NCBI GenBank assembly: GCA_947165615.1
Contig: CAMVBD010000025.1
Coordinates: forward strand, 1 to 9,759
DNA from: an uncultured Clostridia bacterium
GTDB lineage: Bacteria > Bacillota > Clostridia > Oscillospirales > Acutalibacteraceae
Length of the DNA stretch: 9,759 nt
Direction of reading: 5' to 3'
Made by a program: the position numbers and the translations under genes. Below, one piece after another: positions 1 to 7,000 of this stretch. Under the pieces are notes generated by a model. It had not been told where the DNA came from, did not search any database, and was given only the letters and a program-made list of their open reading frames with translations. Each line of letters begins with the position of its first letter. The stretch's first letter is position 1.

Positions 1-53
1 CCGGAGCCGACCTTTTCGTACCAAAGCGTCGTGCCGTTGACGTCGATGTGCAT
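1..53 (-). CDS. alpha/beta-hydrolase-like protein, N-terminal fragment (runs off window)
   Basis: Reading leftwards from an ATG at 53-51, the frame gives 17 complete codons, MHIDVNGTTLWYEKVGS, before the window edge. This matches the usual opening of alpha/beta-hydrolase-fold enzymes of the proline iminopeptidase/esterase type, where a short strand of the form 'v-NG-t-l-yye-GsG' precedes the oxyanion-hole HG motif. The HG motif, catalytic Ser, Asp and His all lie outside the window, so the fold is inferred from the N terminus only and no substrate can be named. An AAAGGAGG ribosome binding site (68-61) sits 7 nt before the ATG, and a plausible promoter lies upstream. The gene diverges from the DUF1643 gene. 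The start is well supported; the family is moderately supported. Confidence 0.6.
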   Translation of the reverse strand, partial: MHIDVNGTTLWYEKVGS

Positions 54-85
54 ACCTGCGCCTCCTTTTGAAAGATTCCGTCTTT

Positions 86-114
86 ATCATACGCCGTCAA
101 AGGCAAAAGCACAA
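86..114 (-). promoter_or_regulatory. probable sigma-A promoter of the hydrolase-like gene
   Basis: On the minus strand TTGTGC (114-109) is followed after 17 nt by TATGAT (91-86), about 33 bp before the ATG. The -10 is good and the -35 is fair. It lies back to back with the plus-strand promoter at 122-150. Confidence 0.45.
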
Positions 115-121
115 GACGGAC

Positions 122-150
122 TTGCGTTTTTTTTGCGTTTGGGCTACAAT
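122..150 (+). promoter_or_regulatory. probable sigma-A promoter of the DUF1643 gene
   Basis: TTGCGT (122-127), 17 nt spacer, TACAAT (145-150), 31 bp before the ATG at 182. It is followed by a purine-rich AAAGGGGAG ribosome binding site at about 168-176. Spacing and position are good and the hexamers are near consensus. Confidence 0.5.
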
Positions 151-181
151 GGAAAGCAGAAAATCCGAAAGGGGAGTCCCC

Positions 182-767
182 ATGCCGCATATTCCGTCCG
201 CGCCGATCTCCGAAACGGAGGTCCTGTCCTTTGCCGACGCGCTCTCGACTGTTTCGCCCGACGCGTCCTACGACCGGGAGCAGTGGCTTTACGTGCCCGA
301 TCACTATTCTGAATACCGGTACATCCTCGGCACCCGCGGCAAAAAGCCGCTCGTCACCCTCGGCGTCAACCCCTCCACCGCCGCGCCGGGGGCGCTGGAC
401 AATACCCTCAAGTCCGTACAGCGCATAGCGCTGGGAAACGGCTTCGACTCCTTTATCATGTTCAACGTCTATGCCCAGCGGGCGACCTCCCCGGACGACA
501 TGGACAGGGAAGTAAACCTCCGTCTGCATGCCGAAAACCTCAAGGCCCTTCGGTGGGTGCTGGAGCGGAGCGAGACCCCGGTCCTGTGGGCGGCGTGGGG
601 CGCGGTCATCGAAAAACGGGCGTATCTCCCGCGGTGCGTCGCCGACATGGTTGCCGTGGGGGAGGAGTACGGCGCCGTCTGGATGCAGGCCGCACCACCC
701 GCTGTATCTCAAAAAAGATTCGCTCCTCTATCCCTTCGACGTGGAAGCCTATCTTTCGACGCTGTAA
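182..767 (+). CDS. DUF1643 family protein, interrupted by an apparent +1 frameshift near 693-697
   Basis: From the ATG at 182 (GGGGAG ribosome binding site 5 nt upstream), the protein shows the hallmarks of DUF1643. These are LGVNPSTA (residues 60-67), the following D-N-T at 73-75, the FNVYAQRAT stretch (94-102) and a WAAWG segment (137-140). DUF1643 proteins usually end shortly after an HPLYL-type motif. Here that motif is present but in the next frame: HPLYLKKDSLLYPF, running to a TAA at 765-767. Removing one base from the C-rich run at 693-697 joins the frames as MQAA-HPLYL and gives about 194 residues, a normal family length. Without that correction the first frame reads through the terminator palindrome to a stop at 854-856, giving 224 residues with an arginine-rich tail that looks non-native. 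The biochemical function of the family is unknown to me. The gene is either a recent pseudogene or carries a sequencing error. Gene identity is confident. Confidence 0.8.
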
Positions 768-771
768 ACAG

Positions 772-797
772 GACAGCCCGCCGGCCGGCGGGCTGTC
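772..797 (+). terminator. intrinsic terminator, perfect 26-bp palindrome between convergent genes
   Basis: GACAGCCCGCCGG (772-784) is followed directly by its exact reverse complement (785-797), then by a T-rich tract (799-809) on the plus strand. It lies 4 bp after the stop of the DUF1643 gene and 10 bp beyond the stop of the convergent exonuclease gene. It should work for the plus-strand gene. On the minus strand the tract after the stem is poor in T, so bidirectional use is uncertain. Confidence 0.8.
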
Positions 798-807
798 GTT
801 TTTCGTT

Positions 808-1377
808 TTACCGCTTTTTTGCCGGCGGCAGCGTTTTGCAGGCTCTGACGTCATAGGTCCGGAAAAAGGGGAGGGGGTCCAGCCCGTTTTCCGTCATGTG
901 CAAAAACAGTTTCGCCGCGGCAAGGGCGTCGGAGTCCGCCTTGTGGTGGTCGAGCTCGATGTTGAGAAAATCGCACATCGCATCCAGCGAATGGCGGGGA
1001 AGGCGCGGAAAAAAGGCTCTGGCCATCCGGCAGGTGCAGGCGTAGGTCAGCGTGTCGGGGCAGGGGAGGAGATAGTGGTTCAGGCACTTTGCCAAAACGC
1101 CCATGTCAAACGGCGCGTTGTGCGCCAAAAGCACGGCGTTCGAAAACGGCTCCCGAAACGAGTCCCACACCTCCGGAAAGGTCGGGGCGTCCGAAACGAG
1201 CGCGGGCGAAATGCCGGTCAGGGCGATGTTGAAGGGATCAAACCGCGTCTCGGGGTCGATCAGCAGCCCGAACGCCTGCGTAATGACGCCGCGCTCGATC
1301 ACCGTGACGCCGACGGCGCTCATCCGGTCGTTTTTCGCGTTGGGCGTTTCCACGTCAAAAACGATATACGGGCGCAA
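808..1377 (-). CDS. DEDDh-family 3'-5' exonuclease (DnaQ/PolIII epsilon-like)
   Basis: A 189-residue RNase-T/DnaQ-type exonuclease. All motifs of the DEDDh fold are visible: FDVET with acidic residues D8 and E10 (ExoI), AHNAPFD with D91 (ExoII), and HHKADSDA with H145 and D150 in the H-x4-D spacing that defines the DEDDh subgroup (ExoIII). The RHSLDAMCDFLNI stretch before ExoIII is also typical. The family removes nucleotides from DNA or RNA 3' ends using two metal ions. The size fits a stand-alone exonuclease domain without polymerase-binding extensions, so proofreading, repair and RNA turnover are all possible. The start is TTG (1377-1375), chosen because AAAGGAGG lies about 7 nt upstream and the FDVET strand then begins at residue 7, as expected. 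It is transcribed alone, divergently from the TetR-like operon and convergent with the DUF1643 gene. Confidence 0.9.
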   Translation of the reverse strand: MRPYIVFDVETPNAKNDRMSAVGVTVIERGVITQAFGLLIDPETRFDPFNIALTGISPALVSDAPTFPEVWDSFREPFSNAVLLAHNAPFDMGVLAKCLNHYLLPCPDTLTYACTCRMARAFFPRLPRHSLDAMCDFLNIELDHHKADSDALAAAKLFLHMTENGLDPLPFFRTYDVRACKTLPPAKKR

Positions 1378-1403
1378 AAAGACCCCTCCTTTCCGTTTTT
1401 TTC

Positions 1404-1432
1404 AGTATAGCCGGGGACCGGAAAAAAGTCAA
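1404..1432 (-). promoter_or_regulatory. strong sigma-A promoter of the exonuclease gene
   Basis: On the minus strand TTGACT (1432-1427), 17 nt spacer, TATACT (1409-1404), one mismatch per hexamer from consensus, 27 bp upstream of the TTG start and just before the AAAGGAGG site. Confidence 0.7.
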
Positions 1433-1448
1433 GATTCCCCCCGTTGTT

Positions 1449-1463
1449 TCATTGTGACAAAAA
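1449..1463 (+). promoter_or_regulatory. candidate operator containing TTGTGACAA, upstream of the TetR-like operon
   Basis: The 15-mer TCATTGTGACAAAAA recurs exactly, in inverted orientation, at 7674-7688. Its core TTGTGACAA is a 9-bp palindrome with one central base. A second TTGTGA lies 27 bp downstream (1479-1484), where it doubles as the -35 box of the operon. The element sits between two divergent promoters. Function as a binding site, for example for autoregulation, is inference. Confidence 0.35.
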
Positions 1464-1478
1464 TCAAAAAAGTGTTCC

Positions 1479-1508
1479 TTGTGAAGCGGGCGCTGCGTCG
1501 GATATAAT
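1479..1508 (+). promoter_or_regulatory. probable sigma-A promoter of the double-TetR operon
   Basis: TTGTGA (1479-1484), 18 nt spacer, consensus TATAAT (1503-1508), about 41 bp before the GTG start at 1550. The perfect -10 makes this a good candidate. Confidence 0.6.
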
Positions 1509-1549
1509 AAGATTGGAAACAATCAATTTGCGGCAGGGGAGGTTTGCCC

Positions 1550-2683
1550 GTGAAAAGCGATCTGTCGAAAGGAGCGGAGGCGCGGCTCAAGGCCGCCTTT
1601 TTGGAGGAACTGAAGACCACGCCTTACCGGAATATGAAGATCACGCGCCTCACGGCGGCGGCGGGCGTGAACCGCACCACGTTCTATAAGTGCTACCCCG
1701 ACGTCGGGGCGCTGTATCTCTCGGTCTGCTACGATTTTACCAAAGGGATCCTCGGCAAAAAGCCCAAGGTCCCGGTCACGGACCGCGCCTCTCTCATTGC
1801 CTATTCGCGCGAACTTTACCGCGAGATTCTGCGCCACGCCGAGTGTCTCCGGCTGCTGGGCACAGACCGCGGCAACCCCGGCTTTCCGTATATTTTTTGC
1901 CGGGCGTTTCAGCGGCGGCTGGAGATCTGCGCCAAAAAGATCGGCGAAACGGCCCCGGAGGTCTACGAAAACCTGTCTCTCGCGGCGGATTTCCTTGCGG
2001 TGCGGGTCTACGTGCTGCTCAATCCCGCCGAAACGGGAAGCCTGCTGCTCGAAAACAAAAAGATCCCCTACGATTTTTCGATCAAGCCGGACGACAACCT
2101 CTACCGGATCATCGTCGCCGACCGCGGCGGCAGCCGGACCTTCCACGAGCTGCTGGTCGGCGCCTACGTCAAGCTCTGTACCGAGGGGTACTCGATCGAC
2201 GTCGACCCCGGCGTGACGGAGCTTTTGCGGGCAGCCGGGATGTCGAGGACCGTTTTTTACCGGTATTACAAGGATTTCGCGGATTTCAAAAGCCAGTTTT
2301 ACAAAGCCGCCTTCCTGTGCGCGGCGGACTTCATGATCGGCGTCACGCTGGAGGACAAGGTCTGGTCCGACCCCGATTTTACCGAGCGCATCCGCACGGT
2401 CTTCCACAATTATACGGTGCAGGCGCTGGAGCCGCTCCTGAAGACCGGGCGCATCATCGAGGTCGCGGCTTACGTCATCGAGCCCATGACAAAAGAACTC
2501 GAACGCCGCGCAAGACTCCGCAAGGACCGCCGTCTGACCGAGGAGGAATATAACCTCCTGCTCTTCGTGATCGCGCTGGTGGTCAAATCGACGATCCGCC
2601 TTTACGTCGGGGCCATTCCGAAGACGGAATTTGACCGCCTTATGGAAAAGGCGCGGCTTTACCGGGGAAAACTCGGTTTATAA
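1550..2683 (+). CDS. TetR-like transcriptional regulator with two DNA-binding domains (first of pair)
   Basis: A 377-residue protein, about twice the usual TetR length. Residues 8-52 form a classical TetR N-terminal three-helix DNA-binding domain, with the recognition segment ITRLTAAAGVNRTTFYKCY (31-49). A second one follows at about 197-243, with the recognition segment VTELLRAAGMSRTVFYRYY (222-240). The intervening and final helical regions (about 55-190 and 245-377) occupy the place of TetR ligand/dimer domains but show no recognisable ligand signature. TetR proteins normally bind palindromic operators as dimers and release on ligand binding; one chain with two heads may act as a built-in dimer (inference). 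GTG at 1550 is preferred over TTG at 1544 because GGGGAGG (1536-1542) lies 7 nt from the GTG but only 1 nt from the TTG. It is co-transcribed with a paralogue 51 nt downstream. Confidence 0.85.
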   Translation: MKSDLSKGAEARLKAAFLEELKTTPYRNMKITRLTAAAGVNRTTFYKCYPDVGALYLSVCYDFTKGILGKKPKVPVTDRASLIAYSRELYREILRHAECLRLLGTDRGNPGFPYIFCRAFQRRLEICAKKIGETAPEVYENLSLAADFLAVRVYVLLNPAETGSLLLENKKIPYDFSIKPDDNLYRIIVADRGGSRTFHELLVGAYVKLCTEGYSIDVDPGVTELLRAAGMSRTVFYRYYKDFADFKSQFYKAAFLCAADFMIGVTLEDKVWSDPDFTERIRTVFHNYTVQALEPLLKTGRIIEVAAYVIEPMTKELERRARLRKDRRLTEEEYNLLLFVIALVVKSTIRLYVGAIPKTEFDRLMEKARLYRGKLGL

Positions 2684-2720
2684 GGGTATAGAAAAACAGC
2701 ATCAGGGAAAAACCTTTGAA

Positions 2721-2725
2721 GGGAG
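2721..2725 (+). promoter_or_regulatory. ribosome binding site of the second double-TetR gene
   Basis: GGGAG lies 9 nt before the ATG at 2735 within a purine-rich leader. It supports this start in the 51-nt intergenic gap of the operon. Confidence 0.55.
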
Positions 2726-2734
2726 TGGAAAAGG

Positions 2735-3847
2735 ATGGAAAACACAAACGCGATTTCCGCCAGAGAGCGCGTGCGCGAGGCGTTTTTGCAAAAACTGGCG
2801 GAAAAGCCCTGCGCGAAAATCACGGTATCGGAACTGATTCAGGCGGCAAACGTCAACCGGTCCACCTTTTACCGGAACTGGGAGGACGTGCCGACGCTCT
2901 TGGAGGATATGGAAAAAACGCTGACGGACGACCTTCTCGGCGAGCCGACTTCGGACGTGCATACGGCACAGGAACTTGAGGCCTATGCGTATCGCGTCTT
3001 CGAAAAGATGCGCGATTGCGCCGACTGTCTGCGCCTGCTCGCCGGAAAAAACGGCAATCCGCGCTACCCGCACGACTTCGGCTGCGATTTGCGCGAAAAA
3101 CTGACATTTATCGCCGACCGCGAGCATCTGCGGGACGAAAAACTGCGCCGCTGCATAGGACTGAGCACCGTCTTTGTCTCTTCTTACGTTTACGACATCG
3201 TCGGGCGCGACCCCTCCGACATCACGCCGACGCCCTACGACTACGACCTTTCCGTCTCTTTTTCGGAAAACGTCGGGCGCGTCATGGCCGAGGACAGGGG
3301 AGGGAACCCCGATTTTCATGAGGCGCTGTGGACCGCGCACACGATCCTGCGTACCCGGCAGGAGCCGGACGAAGCGGGCCTTTCCGTCACAAAACTGCTG
3401 CAGACGGCGGGCTTCGGCAGGACGGAATTCTACCGGTTTTACCCGAATATCGAGACGTTTGAGGATGAAATGCGAAACGCCAGCGTCTCCGTCGCCGCCG
3501 CGTGGGGGTACCTTGCGTACGTCACGCCCGAGGTCATGCTGCAGGAGAACATGGAGCGCTTTCTGCCGAAAGCCTACATTCAAAAGGCGCTGTTCGGGGT
3601 TCTCGTCAACAACGAAATGACCGTCTATTTCCCGCCCATCCAGGGCGAGATCCTGCGCCGGATCGAAGAAAACGTCCGAAAAAAGACGGGCGCCGGTCTT
3701 CCGCTCGAGCAGCGTTGGCGGATCATCTTTTATATGGACTATTTCGCGGCCCAGGTCTGCCAGTATTACCTCGGGCGGCTGACCTACCGGGATCTTGTCG
3801 CGGACGCGCAGACGTATCTCAAAAACCGCGAGGACGCGCTTTCCTGA
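2735..3847 (+). CDS. TetR-like transcriptional regulator with two DNA-binding domains (second of pair)
   Basis: A 370-residue paralogue of the upstream regulator with the same two-headed layout. The first TetR helix-turn-helix spans about residues 8-52, with recognition part ITVSELIQAANVNRSTFYRN (29-48). The second spans about 194-242, with VTKLLQTAGFGRTEFYRFY (218-236). Outside the DNA-binding parts the two proteins still align. CLRLLAGKNGNP (98-109) matches CLRLLGTDRGNP upstream, PYDY (167-170) matches PYDF, and EDRGGNPDFHEAL (186-198) matches ADRGGSRTFHELL. Divergence is otherwise high, so the duplication is old. The recognition helices differ between the paralogues, which suggests different operators or heteromer formation (inference). 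The start is ATG at 2735 with GGGAG 9 nt upstream. A strong terminator follows directly. No efflux pump or enzyme gene, the usual TetR targets, is adjacent; the downstream neighbours are large secreted proteins. Confidence 0.85.
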   Translation: MENTNAISARERVREAFLQKLAEKPCAKITVSELIQAANVNRSTFYRNWEDVPTLLEDMEKTLTDDLLGEPTSDVHTAQELEAYAYRVFEKMRDCADCLRLLAGKNGNPRYPHDFGCDLREKLTFIADREHLRDEKLRRCIGLSTVFVSSYVYDIVGRDPSDITPTPYDYDLSVSFSENVGRVMAEDRGGNPDFHEALWTAHTILRTRQEPDEAGLSVTKLLQTAGFGRTEFYRFYPNIETFEDEMRNASVSVAAAWGYLAYVTPEVMLQENMERFLPKAYIQKALFGVLVNNEMTVYFPPIQGEILRRIEENVRKKTGAGLPLEQRWRIIFYMDYFAAQVCQYYLGRLTYRDLVADAQTYLKNREDALS

Positions 3848-3866
3848 GCGCTTGTGCATAGTATCT

Positions 3867-3914
3867 AAAATTTTGACGGATCTGTCGGGACTTATGACAG
3901 ATCCGTCAATTTTG
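3867..3914 (+). terminator. intrinsic terminator of the double-TetR operon
   Basis: TTGACGGATCTGTC (3873-3886) pairs perfectly with GACAGATCCGTCAA (3896-3909) across a 9-nt loop. It is preceded by AAAATT and followed by TTTTG, so it could also act in reverse. It starts about 20 bp after the stop codon at 3845-3847. Confidence 0.85.
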
Positions 3915-3918
3915 TTGC

Positions 3919-3947
3919 TTGTAAAAGCGAATGTCCCATCATAAAAT
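3919..3947 (+). promoter_or_regulatory. probable promoter of the large secreted-protein gene
   Basis: TTGTAA (3919-3924), 17 nt spacer, TAAAAT (3942-3947), immediately after the operon terminator. It would give a leader of about 80 nt before the start region near 4035. No riboswitch-like structure was recognised in that leader. Confidence 0.45.
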
Positions 3948-4016
3948 GGAATCGAAATGATGAATGAAATTGATTTGGAATGCAAAAAACGGCCGCCCCC
4001 CGTCTCCGGCAAAAAT

Positions 4017-4023
4017 AAGAGGA
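4017..4023 (+). promoter_or_regulatory. ribosome binding site for the split signal-peptide start
   Basis: AAGAGGA lies 11 nt before TTG (4035-4037), which opens a frame encoding MKKALSILV. There is no comparable site in front of GTG 4061. This argues that translation originally began near 4035. Confidence 0.5.
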
Positions 4024-4034
4024 CGACCATTCGT

Positions 4035-4063
4035 TTGAAAAAAGCACTGTCCATTCTTGTGTG
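4035..4063 (+). other. out-of-frame 5' half of the signal peptide of the large secreted protein
   Basis: From TTG at 4035 the sequence reads M-K-K-A-L-S-I-L-V-C and then stops at TGA (4065-4067). The next frame continues L-T-C-M-V-P-A-F-A-E-K from 4064. Dropping one TG unit from the TGTGTG run (4058-4063), or adding a single base there, joins them. Dropping the unit gives MKKALSILVLTCMVPAFA followed by EKTV, a textbook Sec signal peptide with an AFA cleavage site. This is either a real lesion, a slippage event or a sequencing error. Confidence 0.6.
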
Positions 4064-7000
4064 CTGACCTGTATGGTCCCGGCGTTTGCCGAAAAGACCG
4101 TCACCCCCGGCGCAAGAGAGACCTATGAGGTCGCGTCTGTTGCCCAGGGCAACGTCGAAGACCTCAGTTACGAGCAGATCGCGTCCATCCTGCTCGACTG
4201 GCTCGACAGAAAGATCGTCGACGCCGCTGCCGACTTCAATGCCTTCGTCGCCAGCATCCCCGCGCTTGGCGAATATGAGATCAAGGGCGTCGATACCCTG
4301 ATCGGCATGAAGGATCACGTCGCCGAGCTCGAAGGCGACTTCGCAAACCTCAATACTTCTGCCCTCGTCACCCGTGAAAACGGCGACCTGAACTTCCTGT
4401 TCGGCGTCTTCCAGTTCATGGCGGACAACGCCGACACCTTCGGCAAGGTCTTCCGCTGGGACGATCAGGTGTTCGATTACGGCAAGGTCGGTCAGTACAT
4501 CGAGTCTCTTCCGGAAGGCGACGAGATCAGGACCTTCTATGAGGACTATCTCGTAAACGGCGACATCCAGGACAAATTCATCCGTGAGATCGCCCGCGAA
4601 ATGAAGTATGAGGTCCCCGAGACCCGCACCGAGACCTTTGACGAGATCATCAACAACGGCGTCAAGAACTGGTTCCTCGGCGTCGTCGGCGAACTGATCA
4701 GCGAAGAGTCCAAGACCGCCGTCAAGGCCATGGATCTCCGGACCACCGACGTCTACACGCTTGTCAAAGAGTTCGTCGGCCTGCTGCAGAACGACTATAA
4801 GGACAAACTCGACGGTATGCTCGAAAGCTTCCTCAAGGCCCTGCAGGGCATGGTCAAGATCGTCAAGGAAGCCGTCAACGTTGAGCCTCCCGTGTTCACC
4901 GTCGGCTACACCGGCAACAACCCCTACGCCACCTATCATCCCGCCAGCGCCGAAATGGATGACTATATGCCCGTGATCTACGCCAACGATCAGGCCATCG
5001 AGACCCTTCGTCAGTATTCGGATAAAAACGTCGACGTGCTCGCCAATTCCCAGATGAGCGAGGCGGACAAGGCCCTCGTCGCCGGAACGGGCGAAGCCTG
5101 GGGCAAAAACGTCCTCGTCAAGGCCGTCGCGAACAACGAGCCCCTCGTCGACCTCGATATCGACCTCAGCGCGCTTGAGACCGCCGTCATCGCCGCTCTC
5201 GAAGAGAACGTAAACGGCCAGAGCCAGAGCATTGAGGCTATGGGCACGACCGTCGCGTTCAACATCTCCGACGCCGAGGCGACCTTCTCCTACAAGATGT
5301 ACAAGGACGTTGACTCCTTCGCCGCGCAGGTCAAGGTCGAAAGCGCCACCGCAAAGGTCAACGTCACGTCTCCCATTCAGGCGACCGTGACCGCGAACCT
5401 CCTGGATCCCGACGCCACCACCGTTGATTTCGGCATGGACTTCATCAACCAGATCGCGCAGCCCGTGGTCGTCAGCGCCATCAAGACCGCTGTCGGCGAT
5501 ATGTTCCAGGATCCCGCCTTCGCGACCGTCGTCATCAATAACCTCGACGGCAAGCTCGAGGAGCTTGAACAGCTCAAGGAACTTGTGGACCTCATCGACG
5601 CAGAAGCGACCTATGATGACACCCTCCTCGACGTCATGGCCGACTACGACGCGTACAAGGGCGTCGTCGGTCAGGCGAACCACATCCTCTACAAGACCGT
5701 CGACATGATCGCCTCCGACGCCGGCATGGCCGATCTTGACCTCACCGACGGCTCCAACGAATACCTCACCGAAAACCTCGAAAAGATCTGCGAAAAGGTC
5801 TCCGGCCTGCTTGACATGATGAAGCAGTACATCGACCGCGACACCTTCATCGCGCTGGCCGAGGGCGCCGACATCAGCGCGGCGTTCGCCTCCGAGCACG
5901 GCTTCAACGCCGGCATGATCTACGACATGGACTTCTCCTCCGTGGAGAACGCCCTTGACTGCGGCATCCGCGTCGCCTGCGACCTGCTTGCCGAAGACGA
6001 TTCCGAGTCCATCTTCTATCAGTTCCATATGCGTGTGGAAGATCTCGACACCCTCGATCAGATCCTCGTCGCCGCCCTTGACATGGTCTTTGAAAAGGTC
6101 CTCGGCGCCGTCGAGCTCGAAGGCTGGGACTACACCTACACCGCCATGGATTACGAAAACGTCGCCGAGGACGGCGCAAAGGCCGTCGTTCTTGACAAGG
6201 TCGCCGATATCGTTTATTCCGCCGCCACCTTCGCCACCGGCAAGATCAATTCCGCCGCAAACGAACTGATCGCGGAACTCAACAATAAGTTCGGCCTCGG
6301 TCTCGGCAGCGTCGAATTCAAGCTCGGCGTCGAAAAGGCCGCCACCGGTGAAGCCACGCTGAACGCTCTGGTCGACCGCTTTGTCGAGCTGACCGACGGT
6401 CTGATGATCGAATCCGGCAACGTCAACAAGGCCGACTCCCTCGAAAAGAAGGCCGCTCAGCTTCTGTTCGCCGCCCTTCCCATGGAGTCCATGTTCTCGA
6501 ACGTCCACTCCGCCGCCGACCTCGAAAAGATCCCCGGCTACCTGTTTGACGAAGCCACCGACGGCGATCTTGTGAACCTCCTCGGCCTGTTCGAGGTCAA
6601 GGAAGACGCCATCGCAGGGGGCGTGCCTGTGACCAAGGCCCTCATCAACGCCTCCGACCGCATCGTCGACGCGTTCTTCCCGGACACCGTCGAGGCGCAG
6701 CTTTACGACGCTTCTCTCACCGTTCAGGAAGAATTCACCGGCTGTGAAAGCGATCAGGGTATCGCCGCCCGCAACATGGTTTCCATCAACGCCCGCAAGG
6801 CGCACCTGATCCCCGCCATCCTCGACCTCGTCCGCGAGTCCGGCATCCTGCCGTCCCTTGCCTGCGATCACACCCAGACCGAGGACGTCGCGGCTGTGGC
6901 GCCCACCTGCGTCAGCGAAGGCAACACCGCCGGCAAGCGCTGCACCGTCTGCGGCCTGCTTGTGGAAGGCGAAACGCTTCCCGTTGATCCCAATAACCAC

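Noticed and set aside
68..181. N-terminal extension of the DUF1643 protein from TTG 68
   Set aside because: It would cover both promoters and the ribosome binding site of the ATG at 182, and the added 38 residues look random. The TTG also overlaps the region used by the divergent hydrolase-like gene.
553..1410. Plus-strand open frame of 285 codons
   Set aside because: It overlaps the exonuclease gene, which has all catalytic motifs on the other strand, and is rich in Arg and Gly as expected for a shadow frame.
1523..2407. Minus-strand open frame of 294 codons
   Set aside because: It is antisense to the first double-TetR gene and to its promoter and ribosome binding site. It has no motif and no start signal.
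4061..4063. GTG 4061 as the genuine start of the large secreted protein
   Set aside because: There is no Shine-Dalgarno sequence upstream, and the protein would begin in the last third of a signal peptide, whose missing first part lies just upstream in another frame with its own ribosome binding site.
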